The notes under the pieces were generated by a model, which was given only the letters and a program-made list of their open reading frames with translations, was not told the DNA's origin and searched no databases. 64,000 nucleotides of DNA from Rhabditoides inermis (lineage: Eukaryota; Nematoda; Chromadorea; Rhabditida; Rhabditidae), in NCBI GenBank assembly GCA_963966185.1, contig CAWZYM010000331.1:1207001-1271000 (forward strand). The letters run 5' to 3'. The translations under genes were made by a program, and so were the position numbers. How positions within the stretch are numbered: position 1 is the first letter of the stretch; each line of letters opens with the position of its first letter. This document shows, piece after piece, positions 35,326 through 46,338 of this stretch.

Positions 35326-35650
35326 ATGCCCACGGTAGTTCTTTCCATCCTCTTTTTGTTCAGTCTTCTCCCGATTTCTCAACCCGTGGGTGATTTGTCA
35401 AGAGGCTCTCACAAAGAAATCTGTTCTGTTTTCAATCAAATTAATGTTTCTACAGAATATTTAAACTCCGCTATCAAGAATATTCGCCTTTTACTCCAAG
35501 CTGAAAAATCCGACCCAGTAGTTATGGATTCATTTGATAAAATAGCAACCTATGCTTATAGCCTCGAATCGGAACAACACACATGACATGAAACTGCAAT
35601 TAGGAGCGCTTGGTGATATGACCACTGTTATGGAAAGTTGCAATGTGTGA
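35326..35650 (+). pseudogene. Small secreted-protein gene, unit A copy, frameshifted near its 3' end
   Basis: The ATG opens a strong signal peptide (MPTVVLSILFLFSLLPISQP), then a hydrophilic part with EICSVFNQINVSTEYLNSA. The frame stops at 35584-35586. Comparison with unit B shows one extra T near 35560; in the other frame the sequence continues with MKLQLGALGDMTTVMESCNV to a stop at 35650. The family is not recognised. The mature part has two cysteines. The B copy carries a different lesion. Confidence 0.6.
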
Positions 35651-35823
35651 CGTATGCTGCGCACACGGAAACCTAGCATGAACTCAACAGCACTCTCTGA
35701 TGCTATCATGCCGCCGAGCACTCGCTGACGCATCTCTCTCTCACACGCGCGGCGCACGTGCATCTGATCTCTCGTCCTCGCGCTCTCTCCTCTCTCACCC
35801 GCACTTCGCATCATGTGTGAATC

Positions 35824-35871
<48 letters not shown>

Positions 35872-36084
35872 GGCAGACAGTTAAAGAGAGAGGCTTCTGG
35901 CCACATTCCTCAAAGACCAACTGACCAATCAACCTACATCCAATCGCATCACTTTCCACACCACTCTCATGATCACTCCACTTCATGTCCGAGACAAATG
36001 CTAATTTGTTGTCATTCCAGACCACAATCGCCTGCCGGCGATCTCCCGGCCGCCGCCAGCACTCTCCCCAGCCCACGCCTTCAA

Positions 36085-36131
36085 GGAGTATATAAGCACT
36101 CCGACAAGCCGTCTCATCGTCAACCTCCACA
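36085..36131 (+). promoter_or_regulatory. TATA-box core promoter, unit A
   Basis: GAGTATATAAGCACTCC lies about 35-40 bp before the ATG at 36132 and is unchanged in unit B (near 50860). The spacing fits a TATA box with a start site close to TCATCGTCAACC. Confidence 0.55.
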
Positions 36132-36705
36132 ATGCTTATTGCATCCTTTACTTTTCTCGAGATAAAATTGCCTTTCCGTGCCGTACCACGTGTGTGTTCT
36201 TGTGTGTGTGTTGAGCAAGGTTCTAGCCACGTTCAACCCCGCTGCCGCCCACCTTGGCCAGTAATGTTGATACGATGGTCGGAACAATTTTTATCACGTT
36301 ATGGTTGACGGTACTGCCATTGAACTTTTGAGGTCTCTGCCATTGCTGTTGTGCTTTACATGTTGACTGTGTGATGGCTGATGGCTGATGGCGGATGGCT
36401 GATGGCTGATGGCTGATGATGGTTGTTGTGTTGCAGCGCATTTCGACGGCTGCCGGGGACGGCCGACACCACTGCTCCCACACTTCACGTGCGCCGTCGA
36501 CACCGAGAACATCCGAAGGGTCTTCACCGACTGCCGTAGCCTTTCCCGTCGCGTCACACACATACACACATGCATGAGCAGACATTATGTATATGCAACT
36601 ATGTACAATTGGAGGGTGGGATGTGTGTGTGGTGGCCCCCACATCTGCTCTCATCTCCTGTCTCTCTTTTTGTTCCCCTCTCTTATCCTTCTCTTTCTCA
36701 ACTAA
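36132..36705 (+). CDS. Possible two-exon Cys-rich small protein, unit A
   Basis: Exon 1 (36132-36219) follows a TATA box. Exon 2 (36437-36705) follows a good acceptor (TGTTGCAG), and the phases join to give about 118 residues: [20 protein letters not shown], then a Cys-rich middle ([20 protein letters not shown]) and a hydrophobic end. The donor AAG/GTTCTA is poor. An intronic ATGGCTG repeat (GATGGCTGATGGCTG) precedes the acceptor. There is no recognisable family, and the opposite strand is also open across exon 2, so coding status is uncertain. Confidence 0.3.
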
Positions 36706-36833
36706 CTATCTAATATGTGAGCCGGTTATCGAATTTAAATGCGAGCGTATGCCCCTTCCCCCACATCACGCTCCCCCACCACCTGCGTGCGCGGGCGCGC
36801 GTGTTTTGTATTAAATAAGTAATTTTAAATATG

Positions 36834-37116
36834 TTAAAGAAGAACTCCGGAGAAAGAGTCACCGGCCCAAAACTTTAGCCCGCCCGGAACCAGATTTTGG
36901 CGGGAAACGGCAGCGGTGGGCAGAACGGCAGCGGTGGGCAACGGAGTGAGGCTCCGCCCTCGTCCAATTAGGCTATTTGGACAAAGGAACCGAAATAAAT
37001 AATTCAAAAACGTAACTTTTTGAAGCCTCAGAATTTTCATTGACAGAATCGTGTTTCTAAGTATCATTTTGCCCCAACTGACCGGCATTCCTATTTTCCC
37101 CGGAGTTCTTCTTTAA
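36834..37116. mobile_element. TTAA-type MITE family F1, unit A
   Basis: Ends TTAAAGAAGAACTCCGGAGA and the reverse complement TTAAAGAAGAACTCCGGGGA; TTAA at both borders is the expected target duplication for piggyBac-related elements. About 283 bp, non-coding. Its right TTAA is shared with the next element. Confidence 0.85.
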
Positions 37117-37686
37117 AGGAATATATCACTCTAAATTTATTTTTCTCAAGTTTGTTCATATTGTAATATGATTTTCTTGTCAAATTTAGCAGTCCAATGA
37201 CCCTATGTTCTTTGAAAAATAACTGTTTTTAAAATAAATACAAAATTATTATTTTACTACGATAAATCAAACAACGATTAATTACGTCTTTTATCCCGCA
37301 CTCCTGACATTTATAAATCCTTTGATTATAATCGGACTACCTGAGCGTAATATAAACAGTGTTATTAGTGATTATGAAAAATAAACAAAGAAAACTAATT
37401 AAAACACACACTATGTTTGAAACCAAAAAAACACAAAAATCGAGCTTTGTCGGGTCGCTCTCACAACCACCCGGTTTCCCGCGCGGCCATACCACACTCC
37501 CTGAGTGCGTGCACAAGGGTTCCGCGTGAGATTATCACTATACACTACGTGTTTACAACCACTTTTTTATGTGCTTCTTGGATAATTTAAAGTTCTTATT
37601 TCATGAAAATTCTTTTCTCTTTCATATCATGAATATGTTATATATCGTACTTGCATACACAAATTTAGAGTGGTATACTCCTTTAA
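37113..37686. mobile_element. TTAA-type MITE family F2, unit A
   Basis: Ends TTAAAGGAATATATCACTCT and the reverse complement TTAAAGGAGTATACCACTCT, bordered by TTAA. It abuts the F1 copy and shares one TTAA with it. 574 bp, no coding capacity. Confidence 0.85.
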
Positions 37687-39106
37687 TTAGGTCCCGCCCC
37701 CTCTCACCCCTCTCTCTGTCTTGTTTCTCACACGCGCTCTATTTACCGATTGAGTTTTATTCATTTACAATTATGTGTTTCATTTGTGTGATGCATTGAT
37801 CGTTTTGAACTGATTGCATATATTGAATAATATTTATATATAAAAGTGGTGTTTGATTTTTATTGAAGAAGGCAAAACCATCTAGAACATCATAAAAAAT
37901 CACGTGTATATGCTATATCGGAGCATGCTGTAAGTAGAGGACTAAATGATATGAGGTTGTTCATTGGATGGGCTGGTGTCTATGGGAACGTGGTTGTATG
38001 GTCTAACAGCGGTCGAGGAGGCTACCAGTGTTTTCTATCTCGTGGCGGTTGCTGACGCGGCGAAGATCAATCATAGCCCGTAGCCGTTCTGTTCACCTGA
38101 ATGCAATATTTGCAATGTGGAATCGATAATTGCAAGAGTTTTGCGTATGCTCCTCCACCGAAACGACTATGATTCACAAATCGCAGAAGTACGGATTTTC
38201 AGCCTGAAAATAGGAAATAAACGTACATAGAATAGAACAAACGGAGCAGCATGCAATGCGACTGATAGAGAAGGTATTCGTTTCATTCGGCATCAGGTAT
38301 CACAATGCACTCGTAACCCGCACTCGGAGTCATTTCAAAGCATTATTCGAGTGTGGTAGTACCTTGAAGAAAACAACACTTTCTGAAACGTTTTTGAGCG
38401 TGTGTGTCGAGGTGGTATTCAATTTCAAATTAACATTGCCGGTAAAGAAACCTCAATATATTTTTTTTAAAACTTATATTCGGTTATGATAGTGCTAACC
38501 ACTGGGATATCTCGCACCGTCAAATTATCTTCCCGAGTATAAAATTTCACCTGATGTGAAAGTGTGAGGGCGGGGCATGTGACAGACTGGTGCGCTGAGG
38601 AATAGAATATGGGAGAGCGAAAGAGGAAGAGAGAGGGAAAGAGAGAGACTGAGAGAGAGAAACATCGCCAAAGACGACAAGACAGAGGAATACAAAAAAG
38701 GATATAGAGGAGAGAATAGGCAAAGAGAGAAACAGAGGGAAGCGGAGAGAGAGAGAGAAAAAAAGAGAACAATACTGTGGGTTGAACATCAAACCAATTC
38801 AAAGCAGTAGAAACAGTAGCAAGATGGTTGTTAATGCGGTCATATAATGAACCGTCCAGTCCTATTCGCGAGGAGACACATGTAAACACACACCTTTCTT
38901 CAACCACGCAATCATCGACCAGACACATCAAATCACTCAGGGATCACTCTATGACGCGGGCAAGCGAGTATCTTTTGACGAAACGCGTCGACTGTTTCCC
39001 GGATGACAAGACACATTCAATATGAATTCGCGATTGATAGACCACACTGAAAACAGTAGGATGGATTTTTATCGGTTATGTGACTACATGTTGACGTTGC
39101 TTGTGC
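37687..39106. other. Non-genic stretch, unit A
   Basis: No supported gene. GA-rich tracts around 38610-38770 create long Ser/Leu open frames on the minus strand (154 codons) that I do not accept as coding. The same DNA is at about 52735-54153 in unit B. Confidence 0.45.
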
Positions 39107-40041
39107 TTAGATGAGGAGAACGGGCATTCCTGTGCTGGTCTGCAGGTAGGCCCTCACGTCCTCCCACCTGAAGAGAACAATGATTTCTCTATCTCCCTCT
39201 CCTTTCCACTTCCCTCTCCCTCTCTCCCTCTCTCTCCCTCTCACTCCTTCCCTCTCTCTCCCTTTCTCCCTCTATCCCTCTCTCCCTCTCTCCCTCACAC
39301 TCCTTCCTTCTCCCTCTCTCCCTCCTTCCCTCCCTCTCACTTGGTAGCAGACAGCTTGATATCAGGAGAATAATAGAACAGGTCCTGAGCGGGAAGGGGC
39401 GAAGTGGGAGGAATGGTGGGGAACTGAACAGGCGAGTAGATCTTTCCGTTCAGCTCATCCTCCACACAGTAGGTGTCGACCGAGGCTGAATAAGGCGAGG
39501 ACTTTCGAAGCGTGGAAGGAGCACTCACTGAGCTTGGCCTGGGCATCGGCATAGGAAGCGACAGGGAAGCAGTTGAGGAAGTACACTCCAGACAGGCTGA
39601 ACGTCGAAGCATGGCTCATCGAAAGAGGCTCGATCACACCTCGCGGGATTCCGTCAGTGAGGTTGGAACGGACACGGAAAGCAGCGTCCAGCTGAAAGAG
39701 AGCGGGGTAGAGAGAGAGAGGGAGGGAGAGGGGGGAGCGGGAGAGGGGGGAGGGAAGGGACTTACGAGGGAGTAGAGGTGTCCCTCCTCTGCGGTGCCCT
39801 CTGCTCCTGCCAGGTCTCCGAACCAGTAATAGTCAGGGTCGATGGTCGCTCCATTTGCATAGTAGATCGAATACGATGCATACGGCATCACAAAACGAAC
39901 AGTCTTCGTCGTACCGGCAGGGTCGTTGAACCCTAGAGAGGGACGTTTGAGAGAAAGAGAGAGGGGGAGGGACATACAGTAGTCGCTCTGGGAGGCTACG
40001 ACTGCTACGATAGCAGCTGCGATGAGAGTGAAGCGAACCAT
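39107..40041 (-). CDS. Secreted protein of unknown family, intact left-hand copy, unit A
   Basis: Five exons, 40041-39978, 39932-39766, 39691-39529, 39485-39341 and 39167-39107, join in phase to 199 residues. A signal peptide (MVRFTLIAAAIVAVVASQSD) is followed by an aromatic-rich domain (YSIYYANGATIDPDYYWFGD), then STFSLSGVYFLNCFPVASYA and TYCVEDELNG. The two cysteines could form one disulfide. The C-terminus is WEDVRAYLQTSTGMPVLLI. A TATA box (TATAAATATA on the minus strand, about 40090-40100) lies some 50 bp upstream, and a (CAGT)n run touches the ATG. I do not recognise the family. It is paired head to head with a chimeric copy at 41083. Confidence 0.85.
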
Positions 40042-40789
40042 CTCTGACTGACTGACTGACTGAGTGAAGTGACCATTCACCCACTGACACATATATTTAT
40101 ACCAACTGATTGTCACTGCGATCACAATACATTCTTCCTGGGTGGTCTCCCTGAAGTGTTTTGCGGTCATATAATCCGATCCTGATAAACTTTTTGACAC
40201 TGTTTCAGGCGTTTACCAAAACACAGTTTGAAATAATCGAAAAACATAAATAATCGCCGGTTATCATTCTTTAGTGGTTTTGTGGGGGGTTTTGTCGGAC
40301 CACCATGTTGGGTGGGAGAGAGAAACTGTTCCTGGTTTCAGAGAGATAATCTCAAACTACGAAATTCACGAAAACTGATACAGTATGCGACGATCAAGAG
40401 TTTGACGAAAATTCATTTATTGGTTATAGAATATCAAACTATTGAGCATGATTACATGAATAATGTAAATCTATACTTTGTGAGCACTATGAGAACGGTT
40501 TTACTTCTTTACTTCACAACTTAAATCCTTTGATATTTTCTTGCTACCTTTTGTGTTGCGTATATGAATGGCATAAAGCACCATATTATTGTGTTTTGAT
40601 CGAACCACAATGATCTTGCATTTGCAAATCACGTTTTCACTTCGAAAAAAGACGCTAATATCAGATCTGCATAAACTTGCAGAGGCGGTAAAAAGAGTGG
40701 GCGGTCTGCTGATATCAGTAGTTCGGTCGGGTCTGGATAACAGAAAAAAATGTGTTGTGAATGCCGTGCAGTATAGAACTTGGACATGA

Positions 40790-41030
40790 TAAACATGTGT
40801 GGACATGATAAATGACATGATAAATGATATACATAAACATGTGTATATATATAAACATTTACATATATACATAAACATGTGTGTATACATAAACATGTAC
40901 ATAAACATACATAATACAAACATACTTAATACATAATACATACATAATACAAACAAACATACATAATACATAAACATACATAATATTAATATACATAAAC
41001 ATGTGTGTCAATATAAACATGTGTGTCAAT
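40790..41030. repeat. AT-rich ACATA/CATAAAC microsatellite between the divergent gene pair, unit A
   Basis: Irregular repeats of CATACATAATACATAAACATGTG fill the space between the two inverted gene copies. The open frames here are Met-Tyr-Val repeats and not genes. Matching sequence lies at about 57040-57240. Confidence 0.85.
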
Positions 41031-41082
41031 GGTTGAATGGTCACTTCACTCATCAGTCACTCAGTCAGTCAGTCAGTCAGAG

Positions 41083-41803
41083 ATGGTTCGCTTCACTCTC
41101 ATCGCAGCTGCTATCGTAGCAGTCGTAGCCTCTCAGAGCGACTACTGTGAGTCCCTCCCCCCTCTCTTTCTCTCAACCGTCCCTCTCTAGTGTTCAACGA
41201 CCCTGCCGGTACGACTAAGACTGTTCGTTTTGTGATGCCGTATGCATTGTATTCGATCTACTATGCGAATGGAGCGACCATCGACCCTGACTATTACTGG
41301 TTCGGAGACCTGGCAGGAGCAGAGGGCACCGCAGAGGAGGGACACCTCTACTCCCTCGTAAGTCCCTTCCCTCCCCCTCTCCCGCTCCCCCCTCTCCCTC
41401 CCTCTCTCTCTCTACCCCGCTCTCTTTCAGCTGGACGCTGCTTTCCGTGTCCGTTCCAACCTCACTGACGGAATCCCGCGAGGTGTGATCGAGCCTTTTT
41501 CGATGAGCCATGCTTCGACGTTCAGCCTGTCTGGAGTGTACTTCCTCAACTGCTTCCCTGTCGCTTCCTATGCCGATGCCCAGGCCAAGCTTAGTGAGTG
41601 CTCCTTCCACGCTTCGAAAGTCCTCGCCTTCTTCAGCCTCGGTCGACACCTACTGTGCGGAAAATGAGCTGTTGTTCTCAGCCGAAAACAAGACAGAGAT
41701 TCTCAGATTCTTGACAGCACGCTTGAACGACTGTTTGGTCTCCTCCAATACAGCCTTCTCCGGTAGGGCAATCCATAGCCTTCTCAACTCGTTCACCGGG
41801 TAG
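41083..41803 (+). CDS. Chimeric copy of the secreted-protein gene, unit A
   Basis: Inverted duplicate of the gene at 39107-40041. Exons 41083-41146, 41191-41357 and 41431-41593 match its first three exons with splice sites kept. Exon 4 starts at 41637, but homology stops after GATGAGCTG/AATGAGCTG near 41671, and the frame runs on into unrelated DNA (LLFSAENKTEILRFLTARLN) to a stop at 41801-41803, giving about 186 residues. The last two-fifths of the parental C-terminus is lost. The upstream arm of homology ends before the TATA box, so its promoter is also truncated. It may be expressed from a new promoter or be a pseudogene. Confidence 0.6.
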
Positions 41804-42108
41804 TCGTGAAGTCTCGCACTTGTCACCACAGGCTTCATCACTTTCAGTGAGTGGCCACCGCGTGCTGTCCTTCTCACTCCACTGTCCGACACCAGGACCA
41901 GCATTCCATCTAGAGAAGCTCGCACTCCGTGCACATAATTCCACACTAGCACCCTCCTTCTCTCGCTCACGGTCTTCTTCACCGTGTTTCTACTGACGAT
42001 GACGACGTTCTTCTGATACTGTCTCTTTATTTCAATGATTTTAACTACTTCTTTTTCAAATTGATGTTGGAATTTGGTTGGGATAAAATGTTCTATATCA
42101 ATTTTCAA
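41650..42108 (-). CDS. Open frame of unknown nature overlapping the chimeric exon, unit A
   Basis: 152 codons are open on the minus strand without repeats (for example YVHGVRASLDGMLVLVSDSG, then LWIALPEKAVLEETKQSFKR). There is no ATG at the start, so it would need an upstream exon. In unit B an 8-bp tandem duplication breaks this frame. It could be the 3' part of a gene or retroelement that donated the chimeric C-terminus in antisense. No family recognised. Confidence 0.3.
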   Translation of the reverse strand: MKIDIEHFIPTKFQHQFEKEVVKIIEIKRQYQKNVVIVSRNTVKKTVSERRRVLVWNYVHGVRASLDGMLVLVSDSGVRRTARGGHSLKVMKPVVTSARLHDYPVNELRRLWIALPEKAVLEETKQSFKRAVKNLRISVLFSAENNSSFSAQ

Positions 42109-42844
42109 TTAGAAAACTTACAAAAATACTCATTTTGTACTGGTACAGAGAGCCTGCTGGCACAAGGCACATGTCTCACTCAATTGAAAGCATTTCGTTT
42201 TTTCTCTTAATAAAACCGTCTGTACAAGCCAATTACTTTCACTTGGAAGTACTTTTATAAGATAATTTGGTACGTACGATGAATGTTCTGGTAATGAATA
42301 AGTGTCGGGAAGAGACGGAGATGTATAGAAGTGTCGAAATATTTTGCTTGATGAATGGAATGTGGAATGCTTTCATTTGAGGCATGTGCCATGTGCCAGC
42401 AGGCTCTCTGTATACAAAATGATCGACTGGCGGAAAATGAGAATGCAGTCAATGAGCTAAGATGTGATTTAGAGCACTCTATTTCACACTCTCGATACAG
42501 TGTGAGTGTTGTATTTGATCTACCCAACTCAAATTGTCGATAAAACATGAAAACGCGACTCGCAGGAGGCAGGGCGATACGCCTCAAAACAGGCGCCAAA
42601 ACAGCAGGCCGGGGTGTGCACACACATCCCGAAAGCAATCACTGATATCCTGATCATACTATATTCATATGATGATGGACACGATATGGAAACCACTATT
42701 TGAAACACGCTCTTACATTTGCACTACAGTACAGCTTCCTATGACGTCAGGATTGTGCAAACACCGAACTTGTACAAACGTGTTGCAACTAGTCTGAATC
42801 GTTTACTAGTAACATGTGGTTGCAGCGGCATTAGGTTACATCCC

Positions 42845-42994
42845 ATGAAAATGGTTTTTTTGTCTCTGATCGTCATTGTGATGGTGATGAGTAATCATTT
42901 CGATGGAACCTGTCGCTCACACTTATTTCAACCTTCACTATTATCAATATGCGGAAATATGCGGACCTATTCGCGGCATTCTATTCATGCGTGA
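42845..42994 (+). CDS. Small secreted peptide, insulin-B-chain-like, unit A
   Basis: The ATG is 21 nt after a good acceptor (GGTTGCAG), which could be a spliced-leader site. 49 residues: signal peptide MKMVFLSLIVIVMVMSNHFD, then GTCRSHLFQPSLLSICGNM. The C-x-S-H-L ... C-G pattern recalls an insulin B chain, but there are 12 residues between the cysteines instead of 11 and no A chain is visible downstream. Identical in unit B at 59097-59246. Confidence 0.3.
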   Translation: MKMVFLSLIVIVMVMSNHFDGTCRSHLFQPSLLSICGNMRTYSRHSIHA

Positions 42995-43255
42995 TGTTAG
43001 TCGACGATAATTCTGTTTGAAACTCCTAGTTACACAAAACGGACTTCTTACACATTTATTATCCATAGAACTCTATCATCAACATCTAGCTACAGTATAC
43101 ATCATCAGATCACAGTAACAAATGTCGAGTATAATCTCAATATGGCTAAACACGAATACATGTCTGGGAAATACGAAGACGAATGAGCAATCCACACACA
43201 CACCTAGAAAACACGCCTAAACTCTGGGATCTAACTACAAAACAATTACAGTACA

Positions 43256-43856
43256 CTATTGACAACACTTGACTGCTTCTCCGGCTCCACCCGTCACTGC
43301 TCCACACTGCTCCTCCTCCTCCTCCTCCTCCTCCACCCAGTGACGGATCACTGACCATCGATCCTTGGGAGGCAGGCCGAAGTAGGCCATCTGCGTCGGC
43401 GAATAGCGCTTCGACGGACTGCCCGCATCCCTGAAATAGCACAATCGCACATACCACAGACACTATGTTTCTCTCAAAAAATATATTGGCGGACATAGAG
43501 TCAGATTCAATTTTAGCATTCCATAAAAATAACATATCGAATGATCACAAAAAAAGACAGATGAGGAATCACAATGAGGAATCGACAAAGCAGAGAGAGT
43601 GGTTCACAAATGAATGAGAGTTTCAGTGGTGAAACTATCAAGGGCACACATTGGCTCACAACACAAAACATTCTCTCAACAGCACACATCGAAATGCACA
43701 GAAATAGTCTATACATGTGATCATGTGAAATGCACCTAAAGCGGCTGTCCCGCCAGCTGTAGTTGAACAACTCGAGGGCGGCGCGCGCCTCCTGGTCAGT
43801 CTGCAGGATGCGGCCGGGCGACGGCTCCTGCAAGGGAGTCTCTCTCTCTCATTCCC

Positions 43857-43906
<50 letters not shown>

Positions 43907-45420
43907 GCCCTTCTCTCTGTTCTTCTCTCTGTCCTTCTCTCTCCCTCTCTCCCTCCACTCACCGTCCACCCCTCCTCCACCTCGATTCCCGGAAAGATGA
44001 GCACGGCCCGGAATGCAAAGTGTCCCCCATACACGGGGTGCAGCGAGAGACCGATGAACTTCTGTGAATTGAAAATTGAAAAAAAACACGACTTTCACTT
44101 CCACGGGTAATAATTTTTACCGCCAATATACGCAACGCATTCGTCAGCATGTACCAATCAGTTGAAAGCGTTGATTGGATGCCATATTCCACTTATTCCA
44201 TTCTCTATTCGAAACTCTTTCTTCCCCCCTCTCCTCTCACTCACTCACTCACTCACTCACTCACTCACTCACTCACTCACTCACTCACCGACTGTCCCTC
44301 CATCTGCCTCTTCGGGGGCCACTCCTCCACTCCCTCTCCTCCTTCCACAGCATAGTGCTTCGGCTGGTAGTAGTGAGCAGCGCCTAGAGAACGAGAGAAG
44401 TAGAGAGAGCGAGAGAGAGAGAGGGAGGGAGAGAGAGAGAAGTAGAGAGAGAGAGGGGGGAGAGAGGGGGGAGTAGAGAGAGGGAAGTGGAGAAAGAGGG
44501 ACGAGACAGAGATACAGAGACAGAGAGACAGATGCCTCACCTGCGACATGTCCACATGTGCACATGAGTACTCTCGGCTTCCTATTCGGCCAGAGCGAGT
44601 GATCGAACCACACCACGGGAGAAGAAGGGAGAGCCTGCAGGGGAAATAGATAGTTCGACCCGTCAATTATATCTAAAGGCTCTATAAGGCTTCATATATT
44701 AAAAAAAAATTATTTTTCATATATTCATTTCTTATATTAAACATCAATCAGCAATTACAGTTATCAACTACAGAAAAATTGACACTTGTACAAAATAACA
44801 TAATTCAGCAACAGTCATGGTGGTTATGAATAACATTTGAAATATGTGGGATAGTGGAATATGACAAGAGAAGTTCAATTACTGCCCCATCCCGTCTACC
44901 ATCCCATAACACTGTACAAAATAACAAAATATAATAATTTACAATAGTCATTAGAGTTCTTTGCTCGCAATAAGTTGCGCGCGCTGGGGTAGATCAGAGC
45001 AAGACGGAGAGTCAGCTCCTTCGGCAATAGCGCGCAAAACAAGAGAGTCCGACGGTTATGGCACCGTATTTCGAACTGCAAGCGAGGTAGATCGAAAACT
45101 ATCGCTCTGGTGCAGAGTATAGTTGTGATAAATAACATTCATATTGGCACAAAAATTCAATTAATTACTGCAGCATCTCCACTACGAGAACATAACACTA
45201 ACATGCAACGTATCACGTATAACTTGATTAGAGACAGAAAGGCAGACAGGACACAGGATACAGTCACAGAAAGGAACGGAATGAGAATAATTCTTTGAAA
45301 TAAATACAAAAACCTCACACACCTCCTTGACCTCCGCGATGCGGTCGTCGATAAACTCGCTGATCGGGTTCTGCACCCGCTCCTGCAGGGACGAGAACGA
45401 ACCGGCCTGCGAGGGGACGA

Positions 45421-45460
<40 letters not shown>

Positions 45461-46310
45461 CTCCTCCCCCCCACTCCCTCCTTCTCTTCATCTCTCTCCC
45501 TCCTTCTCTCCCCCCCCTCCTCAATACCTCTCCCCGCTCCTCTCTCCCCCCTCCCTCCTCCCTCTTCCTCCCTCCTCTCCCTCTCCCCCTCACCACCTCT
45601 TCCCTCCTCTCGCCCATCCACCTCCTCATCGCCACGTCGAACATGTCTGGCGTGGATATGAGCAGCACCGCGAGTGTCCTCTCCGGGTGCGGCAGGTGGA
45701 AGTCGGTCGAGACGGCCGAGTTGTACGCGCCGATCTGAACAACTACACGTACGCGATGTTCCGTCATGGTAAAAGTAGCCTCCCCCTCCCCCTCTGCCGA
45801 TTGTACGCGCAGATCTGAACGGAGTGGAGTAAAGGGAGATGCGTGAAGATTATACATAGATAGGATAGAAGTAGTGTGATGTAAATAGAAGCGCCATTCT
45901 GCCAACATAGAAGACAGTTGTTACAATATGAATACGATCGCTTCATGCATACATATGCGTTCTGCTTACACTATGAGTTGTTCGCGCGCACCTGAATGGC
46001 TTATTGCCACAATCAAATACGGAACACAACTTTTGCATTTGCTTACACTATAAGTTGTAGCGTTGTTTGCGCCGATTTTCTCCCCCAAAACACACATGGA
46101 CGATATACCACACATCGACATCACAAATACGTTTCAGCACATGTCCAAAGCATCATGCAATATTTCGAATCAATTTTTGCATAGAATCCTTCCAAAAAGT
46201 GAGTTAAAAAACAATACTGATGCTAAACGGCCACCTACCGTGAATGGATATGACTCGAATCCATCCTCGCTCGGCAGTAGCCGATTCATGGTGGAGAGGA
46301 CAGCATCCAT
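43256..46310 (-). CDS. cblc-1: cblC / MMACHC homologue (cobalamin processing and trafficking), unit A copy
   Basis: MMACHC removes the upper axial ligand of cobalamins in the cytosol and passes B12 on towards methionine synthase and methylmalonyl-CoA mutase. Eight exons, 46310-46239, 45734-45597 (or to 45594), 45406-45323, 44634-44541, 44383-44289, 44061-43963, 43827-43736 and 43430-43256, join in phase to about 282 residues, the human length. Matching blocks: FESYPFT, TDFHLPHPERTLAVLLISTP, WPNRKPRVLMCTCGHVAGAA, HYYQPKHYA, SLHPVYGGHFAFRAVLIFPG, LFNYSWRDSRFRDAGSPSKR and YSPTQMAYFGLP. The C-terminal tail is short and Glu-rich (eight Glu). An AG 4 nt before the ATG suggests spliced-leader trans-splicing. 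A 1.18-kb TTAA element sits about 30 bp upstream of the ATG in this copy only. The intron 5 donor lies in a GTGA repeat. Confidence 0.95.
44235..44288. repeat. (CTCA)n microsatellite on the cblC intron 5 donor, unit A
   Basis: On the gene's strand this reads TCG/GTGAGTGAGTGAGTG, so the splice donor is the first of about 13 tandem GTGA units, each a possible donor. Unit B has about 9 units (60449-60485). Confidence 0.9.
44951..45121. mobile_element. 163-bp-type short element, unit A, second copy
   Basis: Inverted relative to the copy at 35038-35200 and shared with unit B (about 61148-61318). It therefore predates the duplication. It lies in cblC intron 3. Confidence 0.75.
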
Positions 46311-46338
46311 GCCTCTGAAACCGAAGGATACGCATACA

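Noticed and set aside
38467..38931. 154-codon minus-strand open frame, also at 53500-53979
   Set aside because: It is shared by both units only because they are near-identical copies. The middle is GA-derived Ser/Leu sequence and no splice or promoter context is visible.
40501..41053. Met/Tyr/Val-rich open frames between the divergent gene pair
   Set aside because: They are translations of the ACATA/CATAAAC microsatellite.
41190..41468. Single-exon reading of the secreted-protein gene exon 2 with intron read-through
   Set aside because: The open frame continues into the CT-rich intron. Splice sites conserved in all four copies show the true exon ends.
45315..45908. 197-codon minus-strand open frame (and its counterpart at 61488-62087)
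   Set aside because: It spans cblC exons 2 and 3 plus the Arg/Glu-rich intron between them; splice sites and the MMACHC alignment show that the middle is intronic.
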